From positions 274,600 to 338,599 of the forward strand of contig NZ_JACHFK010000005.1 of assembly GCF_014201805.1 (NCBI RefSeq): a stretch of DNA of 64,000 nt, written 5' to 3'. Positions 1 through 9,214 of the stretch are shown piece after piece. A program made the position numbers and the translations under genes. The notes below the pieces were generated by a model that was given only the letters and a program-made list of their open reading frames with translations, made no database searches and was not told the DNA's origin. How positions within the stretch are numbered: the first letter of the stretch is position 1; each line of letters begins with the position of its first letter. Source of the stretch: Deinococcus metalli. Lineage in GTDB: Bacteria; Deinococcota; Deinococci; Deinococcales; Deinococcaceae.

Positions 1-1
1 C

Positions 2-319
2 ACCTTCTTCCTCAAGCTCCTCGACCGCTTTCCCGCGCTGGACGACGTCGCGTACGTGCTGATCGGCTGGATCGCGCTGAAACTCGGCATCGAGACGGTC
101 GAGCAGGTCAGCGAGCTGTACCACCTGGGCATCAGCGCCCACATGCCCCCGGCCATCTTCTGGACCGGCATGGGCCTGATCGCCGGGATCGGCACCTTCA
201 TCGCCACCCGCAAGGCCGCCCGCACCGAGGCGCAGGCCGAGGCGGACGTCGCCGCGATCACCGAGCAGCGCAACCGCGCCGCGAACGACCCCCTCGACGG
301 CCACGTCGACGGCAACTGA
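2..319 (+). CDS. TerC-family integral membrane protein, C-terminal part
   Basis: Only the last ~105 residues are inside the window; the frame is open from the left edge, so no start is visible. The segment begins with a charged [18 protein letters not shown] stretch, followed by a hydrophobic helix, a second membrane helix around [17 protein letters not shown] and a polar Ala/Glu/Arg-rich tail. That matches the end of TerC/YkoY-type membrane proteins, which are linked to tellurite resistance and metal (Mn) export. The family call rests on this C-terminal pattern alone, so related multi-pass families cannot be excluded. Confidence 0.6.
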   Translation, partial: TFFLKLLDRFPALDDVAYVLIGWIALKLGIETVEQVSELYHLGISAHMPPAIFWTGMGLIAGIGTFIATRKAARTEAQAEADVAAITEQRNRAANDPLDGHVDGN

Positions 320-335
320 GCAGCAGGTCCTGCCG

Positions 336-359
336 GGCCACTCCCACTCGGGGGTGGCC
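336..359 (+). terminator. Hairpin terminator after the TerC-family gene
   Basis: Arms 336-345 and 350-359 form a 10-bp stem (one G-T wobble) with a 4-nt loop, 17 nt after the stop codon. A weak T-containing tail (TGTTGCGTTG) follows. It is placed as a factor-independent terminator for the upstream gene. Confidence 0.6.
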
Positions 360-472
360 TGTTGCGTTGCGGCTTCCCGGCGCCGGCGGCCGTCAGGCGG
401 GAGCCGTGACCGTCTCCAGGAATCCGGCTATTGACGTCAACTCCTGACGGCAATGGCCGGTACCCTACGGTC

Positions 473-1045
473 ATGGCTGAACTTCTGCTGTTCCACCACG
501 CCCAGGGCCAGACGCCGGGCTTCCTCGCCTTCGCGGACGACCTGCGCGGCGCCGGACACACCGTCCACACGCCGGACCTGTACCACGGCCGCACCTTCGA
601 CACTCTGGACGCGGGCATCGCCCACGCCCGGGAACTCGGCTTCGGCGCCCTGCTCGACGCCGGCGTGCGCGCGGCGGACGACCTCCCTGAGGCCCTCGTG
701 TACGCGGGCTTCTCGCTGGGGGTCATGCCCGCGCAGCAGCTCGCGCAGACCCGGCCGGGCGCGCGCGGCGCCCTGCTGCTGCACGCGTGCGTGCCCGCCG
801 CCGAGTTCGGGGCGTGGCCGGAGGGCGTTCCCGCACAGATCCACGCGATGGACGGCGACCCGTTCTTCGTCGAGGACGGCGATATCGACGCTGCCCGCGC
901 CCTGGTGGCCTCGACCCCCGACGCCGAACTGTTCCTGTACCCCGGCACCCAGCACCTGTTCGCGGACCGCAGCCTGCCGTCCTACGACCCCGGCGCCGCC
1001 GAGCTGCTGACGCGGCGCGTCCTCGGGTTCCTCCAGAGCCGCTGA
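473..1045 (+). CDS. Dienelactone hydrolase-family alpha/beta hydrolase
   Basis: A 190-residue small alpha/beta hydrolase. The nucleophile elbow is GFSLG, the acid is probably in MDGDPFF and the histidine in GTQHLF, in the canonical Ser-Asp-His order, and the length fits dienelactone hydrolase-like proteins. The substrate cannot be read from sequence. The ATG at 473 is preferred over an upstream in-frame TTG at 431 because a -10 box TACCCT (461-466) ends 6 nt before it, the leaderless layout seen throughout this window; the upstream TTG would lie within the promoter. Monocistronic, same direction as apgM. Confidence 0.8.
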   Translation: MAELLLFHHAQGQTPGFLAFADDLRGAGHTVHTPDLYHGRTFDTLDAGIAHARELGFGALLDAGVRAADDLPEALVYAGFSLGVMPAQQLAQTRPGARGALLLHACVPAAEFGAWPEGVPAQIHAMDGDPFFVEDGDIDAARALVASTPDAELFLYPGTQHLFADRSLPSYDPGAAELLTRRVLGFLQSR

Positions 1046-1130
1046 CCGGCACCCATGGCGGCCCTTCCGGCCTGTGCCCCTGCCCATATGCCTGACCGGG
1101 GCGTGGCGGTGCCCGGCGTACACTGCCCCC

Positions 1131-2363
1131 ATGAGTGACCTGCTGGATACCATCCGTGACCTCGCCAAGAAAACCGACAGCAAGATCCTGATGGTCGTGC
1201 TCGACGGCATCGGTGGCCTGCCGCTGGAGCTGGGCGGCGATACCGAACTCGCCACCGCCGTCACCCCCAACCTCGACGCCCTGGCCCGCGAAGCCCAGCT
1301 CGGCCAGGTCGAACTCGTCGGCGCCGGCATCACGCCCGGCAGCGGCCCCGGCCACCTCAGCCTCTTCGGCTACGACCCGCTGCACTACGTCGTGGGCCGC
1401 GGGGCGCTCTCGGCCGTCGGCATCGGCGTGAAACTCGGCGCGGGCGACGTCGCCGTGCGCGGCAACTTCGCCACCCTGGGCGGCAACCGCATCGTCGACG
1501 ACCGCCGCGCCGGCCGCCCCAGCGACGAGAAGAATGCCGAGATCGTCGGCAGACTGCGGGAGGCCATCAGCGACATCGGCGGCACGCCCGTCGAGATCTA
1601 CACCGAATCCGAGCACCGCTTCGTGGTCGTGTTCCGCGCGAACGGCGGCCCCGCCCTGGGTGCGAACCTCAGCGACGTCGACCCGCAGGCGACCGGCGTG
1701 CAGCCCATGACCGCCGTCGCCCACGACGACGCCAGCCAGAAGACCGCCGACCTCGTCAACACCTTCGTCCAGCGCGCCGAGGCCGCCCTGAAGGACGAAC
1801 CGCAGGTGAACGGCGTGCTGTTCCGCGGCTACAGCGACGTGCCGCACTTCCCCAGCTTCGACGACGCCTACCAGCTGCGCGCCGCGTGCATCGCCAGCTA
1901 CCCCATGTACAAGGGCCTCGCCAGCCTGGTTGGCATGGACGTCCTGCCCGTCGAGGGCCACGAGGACGCCCTGGACGGCAAGGTGCAGGCCCTGAAGGAC
2001 AACTGGAGCAAGTACGATTTCTTCTACTTCCACGTCAAGAAGACCGACTCCACCGGCGAGGACGGCGACTTCCCCGAGAAGGTCCACAAGATCGAGATCT
2101 TCGACGAGTTGCTGCCGCAGCTCCTTGCACTGAACCCCGACGTGATCGCCATCGTCGGTGACCACAGCACGCCCAGCAAGCTCGCCACGCACTCGTGGCA
2201 CCCTGTGCCGCTGCTGATCCGCAGCAATTACGGCCGCAAGGACGCCGCCACGCGCTACACCGAGGACGAAGCGCTCAAGGGCAGCCTCGGGCTGCGGCGC
2301 GGCACGGACGTGATGCCGCTGCTGATGGCGAATGCGCTGAAGTTGAACAAGTACGGGGCGTAA
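1131..2363 (+). CDS. apgM: 2,3-bisphosphoglycerate-independent phosphoglycerate mutase, archaeal type
   Basis: Interconverts 3- and 2-phosphoglycerate in glycolysis and gluconeogenesis (cytoplasm). The 410-residue protein belongs to the alkaline phosphatase superfamily. Metal-site segments are visible at VVLDGIGG near the N-terminus and [18 protein letters not shown] near the C-terminus, plus the [17 protein letters not shown] block typical of ApgM rather than GpmI. The start is ATG 1131, 6 nt after a TACACT -10 box (1119-1124), so the mRNA is probably leaderless; an in-frame ATG at 1074 has no such support. No operon partner. The family call is strong. Confidence 0.93.
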   Translation: MSDLLDTIRDLAKKTDSKILMVVLDGIGGLPLELGGDTELATAVTPNLDALAREAQLGQVELVGAGITPGSGPGHLSLFGYDPLHYVVGRGALSAVGIGVKLGAGDVAVRGNFATLGGNRIVDDRRAGRPSDEKNAEIVGRLREAISDIGGTPVEIYTESEHRFVVVFRANGGPALGANLSDVDPQATGVQPMTAVAHDDASQKTADLVNTFVQRAEAALKDEPQVNGVLFRGYSDVPHFPSFDDAYQLRAACIASYPMYKGLASLVGMDVLPVEGHEDALDGKVQALKDNWSKYDFFYFHVKKTDSTGEDGDFPEKVHKIEIFDELLPQLLALNPDVIAIVGDHSTPSKLATHSWHPVPLLIRSNYGRKDAATRYTEDEALKGSLGLRRGTDVMPLLMANALKLNKYGA

Positions 2364-2796
2364 GGGAAGCCCCACCCCCAGCCCCCTCCCCCAGACTCGA
2401 AGAGCTGCGCAGCAGAGGGGCGACGTCTCCGTCGCGCCGGGCGGCCGGCGCGTTGCCGCTGACCTCGTAAACGCGCTCGAAACCTGGTGGACGGGGAGTG
2501 GCGCTGCGCTGGGCATGTGGTCGCCACGTCATTCAGGCTGGCCTGACACGGGGGCTCGTTGGCGTGGGACTGCGTCCTTGCCACGGGCGGCGTCACCGTC
2601 ACCGCCCGGGCGCTGCGCGCCCATGAGCGAGTGAGCCGACGTCAACTGAGCACGAGGAGCAAGGGGCCGCCCCCGAGCGTATGGGGCCACGTGCGACGGC
2701 GTTCGGTCAGTCGCAGGGTGGGACGCCGTGGTGTCCAGCTCCCCGTTTTGAGGGGCTAGCAAGCTGTTTGCCGAGGCTAGGAGGGGGTGACCTCTT
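2364..2796. other. Intergenic region without a recognisable gene
   Basis: This 433-nt convergent gap between apgM and the M20 peptidase opens with a C-rich tract (about 2369-2396). It contains short inverted repeats such as GGGCGC/GCGCCC near 2606-2620. No hairpin with a clear T-tract and no convincing protein was found. The open frames crossing it have no family features. Confidence 0.5.
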
Positions 2797-4143
2797 TCAG
2801 CCCTTCGACAGGGCGTCCATAAATTCCAGGGCGAATTCCACGCCTTTCTCGAAGTCGCGGCGCAGGATGTTCTCGTTCGGGGCGTGGACGCGGCCGGTGG
2901 GGTTGCCGATGCCCATGGCAACGACGGGCGCGCCGACGTGCTGCATGAAGGGGTACATGGGGCCGCTGCCGCCGGAGCTGGGGTGCAGGAGCGGCGGGTG
3001 GCCGTGCACATGCTCGGCCACGCGGGCGGCGATCTGCACGAAGGGGCTGGTCAGGTCGCTGCGGGACGGGTGTTCGTGACTCTCCAGTTCGACAATCTCG
3101 ATGTCGTGCAGGCCCTGGGCGTCCAGGTGGGTACGCAGCAGCGTGACGACCCTCGCAGGGTCCTGGTCCGGCACGAGGCGGAAGTCGAGCTTGACGGTGC
3201 CCTCGGCAGGCAGCACGGTCTTGCTGCCGGGGCCGCCGTAACCGCCGTGGAAGCCGTTCACATTCACGACGGGCTTCAGGTTCAGGCGGCGGTGGAAGTC
3301 CTGCGGCTCGCCCAGGCGGCGGGTGACGCTGTAGCCGTCCATCAGGGCCTCGCCGTGGCCAGGCAGCGCGGCGACGGCGTCGAGGTCGGCCTGAGTCTCG
3401 GGCCGGATGTCGTCGTGGAAGCCGGGGATGGTCACGGTGCCGTCGTCGTCTCGCAGCGAGGCGACGGCGCGGCTCAGGCGGTACAGCGGGTTGTCCACGA
3501 CTGGGCCGTTCAAGGAGTGCAGGTCGCTGGCCGCCACCCGGCAGCGCAGTTCCACGCAGATGATGCCCTTGAGGCCTGCGTACAGCACCGGCCGGCCCTC
3601 CGGCGTGATCGAGCCGAATTCCCACCACACGCCGTCCGCGCGCAACTCGGCGGCGTGCGCGGCCACGAAGGACGCCAGACTGGGACTGCCGACCTCCTCC
3701 TCGCCCTCCAGCAGCCACTTGACCTTCAGGGGAAGCTGGCCGCCGTGGCGGTCGCGCAGGGCGCGCAGGCCCGCGAGACGGGAGACGAATTCTCCCTTGT
3801 CATCGCTCGCGCCGCGGCCGTACAGGCGGCCGTCGCGCTCCGTGAGGGTGAACGGCGGGCTCTCCCACAGCCCGGCGGGGTCCTCGGGCTGCACGTCGTA
3901 GTGGTTGTAGATCAGCAGTGTGAAGGGACCCTCGCCTGCCTCGGCGACGAGCACCGGGGCGACCTGGCCGGGAAACATGGCGACCGTGAAGCCCTCGGCC
4001 TCCAGCAGGGCCTGCACGGCGTCGGCGGTCTCGTTCAGCATGCGGCCCTGCGCAGACACGCTCTCCAGCGCCACCAGGTCCGCGAGGTCGCGCAGGCCGC
4101 GCAGGATGTGGGCGCTCAGGTCGGTGGTGGCGGAGACAGTCAT
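2797..4143 (-). CDS. M20 family metallopeptidase (dipeptidase-like)
   Basis: A 448-residue zinc peptidase or deacylase of the M20/CNDP dipeptidase group. Ordered metal-site motifs are visible: YNHYDVQPE (His and catalytic Asp), GRGASDDKGE (bridging Asp), LLEGEEEVGS (catalytic Glu pair) and a C-terminal segment with a conserved His (NPTGRVHAPNE). A lid/dimerisation domain lies between. It probably cleaves dipeptides or N-acyl amino acids; the exact substrate is open. The ATG at 4143 is chosen because TACCCT (plus-strand 4150-4155) ends 6 nt before it; longer in-frame starts would overlap the promoter. Divergent neighbours suggest it stands alone. Confidence 0.9.
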   Translation of the reverse strand: MTVSATTDLSAHILRGLRDLADLVALESVSAQGRMLNETADAVQALLEAEGFTVAMFPGQVAPVLVAEAGEGPFTLLIYNHYDVQPEDPAGLWESPPFTLTERDGRLYGRGASDDKGEFVSRLAGLRALRDRHGGQLPLKVKWLLEGEEEVGSPSLASFVAAHAAELRADGVWWEFGSITPEGRPVLYAGLKGIICVELRCRVAASDLHSLNGPVVDNPLYRLSRAVASLRDDDGTVTIPGFHDDIRPETQADLDAVAALPGHGEALMDGYSVTRRLGEPQDFHRRLNLKPVVNVNGFHGGYGGPGSKTVLPAEGTVKLDFRLVPDQDPARVVTLLRTHLDAQGLHDIEIVELESHEHPSRSDLTSPFVQIAARVAEHVHGHPPLLHPSSGGSGPMYPFMQHVGAPVVAMGIGNPTGRVHAPNENILRRDFEKGVEFALEFMDALSKG

Positions 4144-4195
4144 GGACTCAGGGTAGAGGACGCCGCGGCCGGGGTGCGGGCGCACGTCCCGCTGG

Positions 4196-5164
4196 TCATA
4201 ACCAGCCGGCCCAGCGGCCCACGCCGATCACGGCCGCGATCAGCGCCAGACTGCCGATCAGCACGTCCCGGAAGCCGCTGTTGCCGGCCTTGAAGACGTC
4301 CGCCTGGAAGTTCATGCCCATCAGGCCCGCCACCGCCGCCACGATGCCCAGCGTGACCGTCACGACGGTCAGGACGCGCATCACCTCGTTCGTGCGCTGT
4401 CCGGTGCTGCTCATCAGCAGGTCGAAGGAACCCAGCACCGTCTCGCGCGTGTGCCCGATCGCCTCCTGCGTGCGCTCGAAGTGCTGGAACAGCCGGGCCA
4501 GGCGTTCCTCGGGTTCGTCGTCCCGGTACACCGCGAAATCGGGGCTGGCCAGTGCCAGGTACACCAGACGGTGCGTGGAGAGCAGGCGGCGCAACTCGCT
4601 CACGCGGCGGCGCAGGCCCACCAGGATCGCCAGGTGCCGCCGGCCCTGCCGCGATTCGGCCAGGATGTGCTCGTCCAGCCGGTCCACGTTGTCCTCGATG
4701 GGGGAGAGCTGACGGTAGTAGCCCTCTACGTGGTGCGTGAGCACGACTGCCAGGAAGGCGGCGGCGTCCAGCTGCCCGAGCTGCGTGTCGGCCTCCAGCA
4801 GCGCGCGGAACGCCTCCAGGAAGGACACGCGGCCCTCGTGCGCGGTGAACACGATGTTCTGCCCCGCCACGAAGCGCACGGGCACGGTGCGGTAGTGGTG
4901 CTCGGCCTTCTCCAGGGCACTGACGCGCAGCTGGACCGCGTGGTCCAGGCGGTGCAGGGCCGGGGTGTCGCTGGTGTCCAGCAGCCACGCGCGCGTGGGT
5001 TCGTCGAGCGGCAGCCGCTCCAGCAGCCTCGGCAGAGCCCCGTCTCCCTCCGCCTGGACGTCCACCCACAGCAGCTGGTGCGGCTGCACCTGCGGCAGGC
5101 CGCGGTTCAGATCGATGCTGGAGTCCTGTCCCTCGGCGTCGAACAGCAGGGCTGTGACTGGCAT
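4196..5164 (-). CDS. corA: CorA-type magnesium/divalent cation transporter
   Basis: A 322-residue protein with a long cytoplasmic alpha/beta N-terminal domain rich in charged helices and two C-terminal membrane helices. The signature GMN (residues 283-285, context AGLMGMNF) closes the first helix, the pore-mouth motif of CorA channels. The usual following acidic periplasmic loop is QADVFKAGNSG. It imports Mg2+ or related divalent ions. The start is ATG 5164, 6 nt after a TACAGT -10 box (plus-strand 5171-5176); an upstream in-frame GTG at 5296 is less likely. An alternative role is ZntB-like zinc export. Confidence 0.9.
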   Translation of the reverse strand: MPVTALLFDAEGQDSSIDLNRGLPQVQPHQLLWVDVQAEGDGALPRLLERLPLDEPTRAWLLDTSDTPALHRLDHAVQLRVSALEKAEHHYRTVPVRFVAGQNIVFTAHEGRVSFLEAFRALLEADTQLGQLDAAAFLAVVLTHHVEGYYRQLSPIEDNVDRLDEHILAESRQGRRHLAILVGLRRRVSELRRLLSTHRLVYLALASPDFAVYRDDEPEERLARLFQHFERTQEAIGHTRETVLGSFDLLMSSTGQRTNEVMRVLTVVTVTLGIVAAVAGLMGMNFQADVFKAGNSGFRDVLIGSLALIAAVIGVGRWAGWL

Positions 5165-5225
5165 GGCCCTACTGTAGGCATGTCCGCCGCGGACGGGTGA
5201 ACCCAGGATGGGGGTACGCTTCGGT

Positions 5226-5735
5226 GTGGCCCCCGATCCCGAAATCCCGCCCTGCCACATCGCGCCGGCAGGGTGGCTCGTGATCGCCACCCTCAACCTC
5301 CCCTGGAAGGAGGCGATCGGTCCAGAGTGCCAACTCTACATCGCGGACGACCTGCCCCTGGCCCTCCTGGGCGGCGAGGATGACGCTGCCCTGGGTCCAC
5401 GGCTGGAGGTCGCCATGACGACCCTGTACGCTTCGGAACTGTTCTTCGACCTGTTGTCGGGCGAGGGCGACTACTCGCCGGAGGATCTGGACGACCACTA
5501 CGCGGTGATGGAGAGGCGGTCCGAGGAAGCCCGAACACTCATGCATGCGTGGGCGCAGGAGGCGAGCCCAGCCCTCGGCTCCCCCCTCCTGTCGGCTGAC
5601 AGAGATACGGTGCGCTGGGACCTGCCGCAACTCAGCGTCGCCCTCCGCGTCACCCAGGAGGACAAGGAACTGCCTGTCGAGGTGCAGCTCATCCTGACGC
5701 CACCCGCCGACGACCGTCTCGGCCCTACTGTTTGA
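5226..5735 (+). CDS. Hypothetical protein, about 170 residues
   Basis: No family recognised. The product is acidic and soluble-looking with no signal peptide or membrane segment. It has a hydrophobic core strand near the N-terminus (AGWLVIATLNLPW), an acidic middle (GEGDYSPEDLDDHY) and a strand-rich end. A GTG at 5226 is proposed as start because a TACGCT -10 box (5215-5220) ends 5 nt before it; an in-frame ATG at 5208 lies upstream of that box. It faces galE and their 3' ends overlap by 11 nt. The promoter layout favours a real gene. Confidence 0.55.
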   Translation: MAPDPEIPPCHIAPAGWLVIATLNLPWKEAIGPECQLYIADDLPLALLGGEDDAALGPRLEVAMTTLYASELFFDLLSGEGDYSPEDLDDHYAVMERRSEEARTLMHAWAQEASPALGSPLLSADRDTVRWDLPQLSVALRVTQEDKELPVEVQLILTPPADDRLGPTV

Positions 5736-6717
5736 AGCCGTGCGGATGGGACTTGTGCCAGTTCCACGCGGTCTGCACGATCTCCTGCAGGTCCGTGAAC
5801 TGCGGGGTGAAGCCCAGGTCACGCACGATCTTCGTGGCGTCCGCCACCAGCCGCGGCGGATCGCCCGCCCGGCGCGGCGCGATCTCGCGCTTCAGCGGCG
5901 TCCCCGTCACCGCGTCCACGGCGTCCAGCACCTGCTTCACCGAGAAGCCGTGGCCCAGACCGACGTTGTACGTGGCGGCCTCCTGCGTGCCTGCTCCCAG
6001 CGCCTCCACGGCCAGCACGTGCGCGTCCGCCAGGTCCTGCACGTGGACGTAATCCCGGATGCACGTGCCGTCCGGCGTGGGGTAGTCCTCGCCGAAGATC
6101 ATCATCTTCTCGCGCTGCCCCAGCGCCGTCAGGCACGCCAGTTCGATCAGGTGCGTCTGGTTGGCGTGCGCCTCCCCGATGTCCCCGGCGGGAGACGCCC
6201 CGCAGACGTTGAAGTACCGCAGGATGGTGTACGGCAGGCCGTGTGCCGCCCCGAAGGCGTGGATCATGCGCTCGGTCATCAGTTTGGACTCGCCGTACAC
6301 GCTCTCGGGCTGCATGGCGGCGTTCTCGGGGATCGGCACGGCGTCGGTGGTGCCGTACACGGCCGCCGTGGAACTGAACACCAGCGGAATTTTGCGGGTC
6401 TCCACGATGCCCTGAAGCAGATTCAGGCTGCCGACCACGTTGTTGCGGTAGTAGCGGCCGGGCGCGCGCATACTCTCGCCCACCTCGATCAGGGCGGCGA
6501 AATGGACGACCGCGTCCGGCTGGGTGCGGATCAGGGTGTCCTTGACGGCGCCGGCGTCCAGCAGGTCGGCGCGGACGAGTTCCACGTCGGCCGGGAGCGC
6601 CTCCGGGTGCCCGCTGGAAAGGTTGTCCAGTACCACGACCTCGTGTCCGGCACGCCGCAGTTGCCGCACCGTGTGCGACCCGATGTACCCTGCTCCGCCT
6701 ACCACCAGGATCTTCAT
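5725..6717 (-). CDS. galE: UDP-glucose 4-epimerase
   Basis: Interconverts UDP-glucose and UDP-galactose, feeding galactose use and cell-envelope polysaccharide synthesis. The 330-residue extended SDR protein shows the NAD-binding GGAGYIG (residues 7-13), the catalytic Ser/Thr in FSSTAAVYG (about 115-117), and Tyr141 and Lys145 of YGESK. Length and the RYFNVCGASP and GTCIRDYVHV blocks fit GalE well. The start ATG 6717 lies 6 nt after a TAGCCT -10 box (plus-strand 6724-6729), so the mRNA is probably leaderless. Neighbours are unrelated. Confidence 0.95.
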   Translation of the reverse strand: MKILVVGGAGYIGSHTVRQLRRAGHEVVVLDNLSSGHPEALPADVELVRADLLDAGAVKDTLIRTQPDAVVHFAALIEVGESMRAPGRYYRNNVVGSLNLLQGIVETRKIPLVFSSTAAVYGTTDAVPIPENAAMQPESVYGESKLMTERMIHAFGAAHGLPYTILRYFNVCGASPAGDIGEAHANQTHLIELACLTALGQREKMMIFGEDYPTPDGTCIRDYVHVQDLADAHVLAVEALGAGTQEAATYNVGLGHGFSVKQVLDAVDAVTGTPLKREIAPRRAGDPPRLVADATKIVRDLGFTPQFTDLQEIVQTAWNWHKSHPHGFKQ

Positions 6718-6799
6718 AAATCCAGGCTAGCAGGCGGACGGAGGGAGGCTACGCAGGCTGACCAGCGGGCGTCAGTTCTGAGGCCCGGCTGGATGCCGT

Positions 6800-7885
6800 T
6801 TACGCATCCACGCCGATGACGTCCGTCACGCTACTCATGCCGTCGCGCTCCAGCAGACGCGCCAGGCCCCGGTTCAGGTCGCGCACCAGGCCCGGACCGC
6901 GGTAGATCAGCGCGGAGTACACCTCGACCAGGGCGGCGCCGGCCCGCAGCTTGTCGTAGGCGTCCTGGGCGCTGAAGATGCCGCCCACACCCACCAGCGG
7001 GATGCGCCCGCGCGTGATCCGGTACGCGCCGCGCACGAGGTCGGTCGAGCGCCGCGTGAGGGGTCGGCCGCTCAGACCGCCCGCCTCCGCGCGGTGGGGG
7101 TGCGTGAGGCCGTCGCGGCTCAGGGTCGTGTTGCTGACGATCACGCCCTGTGCGCCCGCGTCCAGCGCGGCCTGCACGCTCGCCCCGAAGTCGTCGGGGT
7201 GCAGGTCCGGCGCGAGCTTGACCAGCACCGGCGGGCGCCGCAGCGTCCGGACGCGCCCGGCGTCGACCTCGGCCACGACGGCGCGCAGCAGCAGCGCGAG
7301 GTCGTCTGCCGCCTGGAGGGCCCGCAGCCCCGGCGTGTTCGGGCTGCTGACGTTCACCACGAAGGCGTCCGCGACCTCCTGAAGGGTCCGCACGCACGTC
7401 AGGTAGTCGGATGTGGCGTCCTCGTTGGGCGTGACCTTGTTCTTCCCGATGTTCACCCAGATCGGCACCGGGCGCGTGCCCAGGGCGGCCAGCCGGCCGT
7501 GCAGCGCCCCGGCACCGTCGTTGTTGAAGCCCATGCGGTTGATCAGCGCGTCGTCCGGCGGCAGGCGGAACAGGCGCGGGCGGTCGTTGCCGGGCTGCGC
7601 CAGCGGGGTCACGGTGCCCACCTCCAGGAAGCCGAAGCCCAGCGCCCCGAAGGCCGGCACCGCCACGCCGTTCTTGTCCAGACCCGCCGCGAGGCCCACC
7701 GGCGACGCGTAGGACTGCCCCCACACGGTCTGGGCCAGCCGCGCGTCGGCTGGGGCGGTCACGGCGCGTGCCAGGGCGGGCCAGCCGGGCACCCGCGAGG
7801 CCTGCTCCAGCAGGTCCAGGGTGAGGTGGTGGGCGCGTTCCGCGTCCAGGCGGAACAGCAGCGGCTTGGCGAGCGAGGCGTACAT
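6800..7885 (-). CDS. pyrD: Dihydroorotate dehydrogenase (quinone), class 2
   Basis: Fourth step of pyrimidine synthesis: oxidises dihydroorotate to orotate and passes electrons to membrane quinone. The 361-residue protein has the amphipathic N-terminal helix typical of class 2 enzymes (first ~40 residues). It also has the FMN-binding barrel with GLAAGLDKNG, the catalytic-serine block VNVSSPNTPGLR (about 178-188), and GVGGI with EVYSALIYRGP for the FMN phosphate. The start ATG 7885 lies 8 nt after a TATCCT -10 box (plus-strand 7894-7899). The menaquinone-type side-chain synthase at 9.2 kb is consistent with a quinone acceptor. Confidence 0.95.
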   Translation of the reverse strand: MYASLAKPLLFRLDAERAHHLTLDLLEQASRVPGWPALARAVTAPADARLAQTVWGQSYASPVGLAAGLDKNGVAVPAFGALGFGFLEVGTVTPLAQPGNDRPRLFRLPPDDALINRMGFNNDGAGALHGRLAALGTRPVPIWVNIGKNKVTPNEDATSDYLTCVRTLQEVADAFVVNVSSPNTPGLRALQAADDLALLLRAVVAEVDAGRVRTLRRPPVLVKLAPDLHPDDFGASVQAALDAGAQGVIVSNTTLSRDGLTHPHRAEAGGLSGRPLTRRSTDLVRGAYRITRGRIPLVGVGGIFSAQDAYDKLRAGAALVEVYSALIYRGPGLVRDLNRGLARLLERDGMSSVTDVIGVDA

Positions 7886-7920
7886 CGCCCGTCAGGATAG
7901 TGCGGGGGTCGTGCGCCGGC

Positions 7921-8376
7921 TCACAGACGCGTGAACGCGGGTTCGATCTGCACCAGACGCGCGTGCTGCTGCGTCTCGCTCTCCACGATCAGGTCGGCCA
8001 GGGTAGTGCCGCCCAGCACGTCGCGCAGGGCGGTGTCCACCCGCTGCCACAGGCCCTGCGTGCCGCACACGTTCTGGCTGTTGCAGGTGTGGTCGTCCTC
8101 CACGCACGACACCGGGGCGATGGAGCCCTCCATGGCCGTGACCACGTCGTAGGCGTTGATCTCGGCGGCGGGCCGGGACAGGCGGTAGCCGCCGTGTGCG
8201 CCGCGCGTGCTGCGGATGAACCCGGCGCGGCGCAGGTTGCTGGCGATCTGTTCCAGGTAGTGCTGGCTGATGCCCTGGCGCTCCGAGACGTCCTTGAGCG
8301 GTACGGGCTGTCCACCGTGCCGGCCGATCTCGACCAGGGCGCGCAGGCCGTACTGTGCTTTGGTGGACACCCACAT
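7921..8376 (-). CDS. Rrf2-family transcriptional regulator, probable Fe-S sensor
   Basis: A 151-residue regulator with an N-terminal winged helix (STKAQYGLRALVEI, then ISQHYLEQI and RSTRGAHGGYRL) as in IscR/NsrR/RsrR. Three cysteines at residues 91, 98 and 104 (C-x6-C-x5-C) match the cluster-ligand region of Fe-S-binding family members. It therefore probably senses Fe-S supply, oxidative or nitrosative stress. No Fe-S assembly operon is adjacent, so the target is unknown. The start ATG 8376 sits 7 nt after a TAGACT -10 box (plus-strand 8384-8389); a longer in-frame start at 8487 lies across the preceding gene's terminator. Confidence 0.85.
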   Translation of the reverse strand: MWVSTKAQYGLRALVEIGRHGGQPVPLKDVSERQGISQHYLEQIASNLRRAGFIRSTRGAHGGYRLSRPAAEINAYDVVTAMEGSIAPVSCVEDDHTCNSQNVCGTQGLWQRVDTALRDVLGGTTLADLIVESETQQHARLVQIEPAFTRL

Positions 8377-8452
8377 GCCCGGCAGTCTAGCGCGGAAATC
8401 CGGGCGAAGTGTAAGGATTTCCCCGGCGGCCCGTGAAGGCGGGAGACGCGAA

Positions 8453-8480
8453 AGCGGCGGACACGAGATCGTCCGCCGCT
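8453..8480 (-). terminator. Hairpin terminator after the stress-protein gene
   Basis: Perfect 9-bp arms (8453-8461 and 8472-8480) with a 10-nt loop lie just past the stop at 8494. A short T-run follows on the minus strand. Confidence 0.6.
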
Positions 8481-8493
8481 CCTGCATGCGCTG

Positions 8494-9084
8494 TCAGTGA
8501 CCGGTGCGTTCGCTCTGGAGCTGGCCGCGGCCCACGGCATCTTCCAGGCGCACGGCGCCGTGGCGGCGCATCAGGCTCAGGGCCTCGTCGGTGCGGGCGC
8601 CGCCGGGATCGCGGGCGATCACCATGGTGTGTCCGCTGCGCAGCGCCGCCTGGAAGCGCTCGGCCTGCGCGGCCGGCACGCCCATGGTGCGCAGCAGCTT
8701 CACGTAATCGCCGTGGTCGCTGCCGGCCAGCGCGCCGAACAGCCCACCCAGCGCCGCGCCGCCGATCACGCCGAACAGCATGCCCAGCACGCCGCCGTGC
8801 GAGTACACGCGCGTGGCCGGAATGATCACCAGCAGCAGCCAGATCGGCACGGTCATGACCAGACCGCCCACCACGCCGATGACCGCGCCCCGGATCACGC
8901 TGCCGGTGCCGCCGGGCGCGCCCGCCTCGGGGCTCACGCCGGTCGCCTGCGCGATGGTGTCCTCGGCGACCACGTCGGACAGGGCAAAGCCCAGGTGATC
9001 ACGCTGGAAGCCGCGCGTCTTCAGGGCCTCCAGCGCCTGCTGGGCCTGACCGGGTTCACGGAAGAGGGCAACGACGCTTTCCAT
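8494..9084 (-). CDS. General-stress-like protein with Gly-rich membrane segment
   Basis: A 196-residue protein. Its N-terminal ~55 residues (ESVVALFREPGQAQQALEAL, then GFQRDHLGFALSDV) resemble the small alpha/beta module of YflT-like general stress proteins. A Gly/Ala-rich hydrophobic central region of two membrane-spanning stretches follows (VIGVVGGLVMTVPIWLLLVI and a GGAALGGLFGALAG hairpin). A second copy-like alpha/beta segment at the C-terminus has GHTMVIARDPGG and ends in RRHGAVRLEDA. No enzymatic motif. ATG 9084 is preferred; an upstream in-frame GTG at 9102 is possible. The function is probably stress-related, by family only. Confidence 0.7.
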   Translation of the reverse strand: MESVVALFREPGQAQQALEALKTRGFQRDHLGFALSDVVAEDTIAQATGVSPEAGAPGGTGSVIRGAVIGVVGGLVMTVPIWLLLVIIPATRVYSHGGVLGMLFGVIGGAALGGLFGALAGSDHGDYVKLLRTMGVPAAQAERFQAALRSGHTMVIARDPGGARTDEALSLMRRHGAVRLEDAVGRGQLQSERTGH

Positions 9085-9214
9085 ATCCTGACGTTGTAGC
9101 ACGGCGCGCGCCCGTGTTGGAGGGAGAACGTCCCGCCGGCGCCGCCCGCGCGCAGCGCGTCAAGACGGTCAGGGCCGGTACGTTTGCCTTGAGGCCGTTT
9201 CCTATACTGCCAGC

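Noticed and set aside
723..2516. A 597-codon minus-strand open frame over the hydrolase and apgM
   Set aside because: No family motif, and it crosses two genes with clear motifs and promoters on the plus strand.
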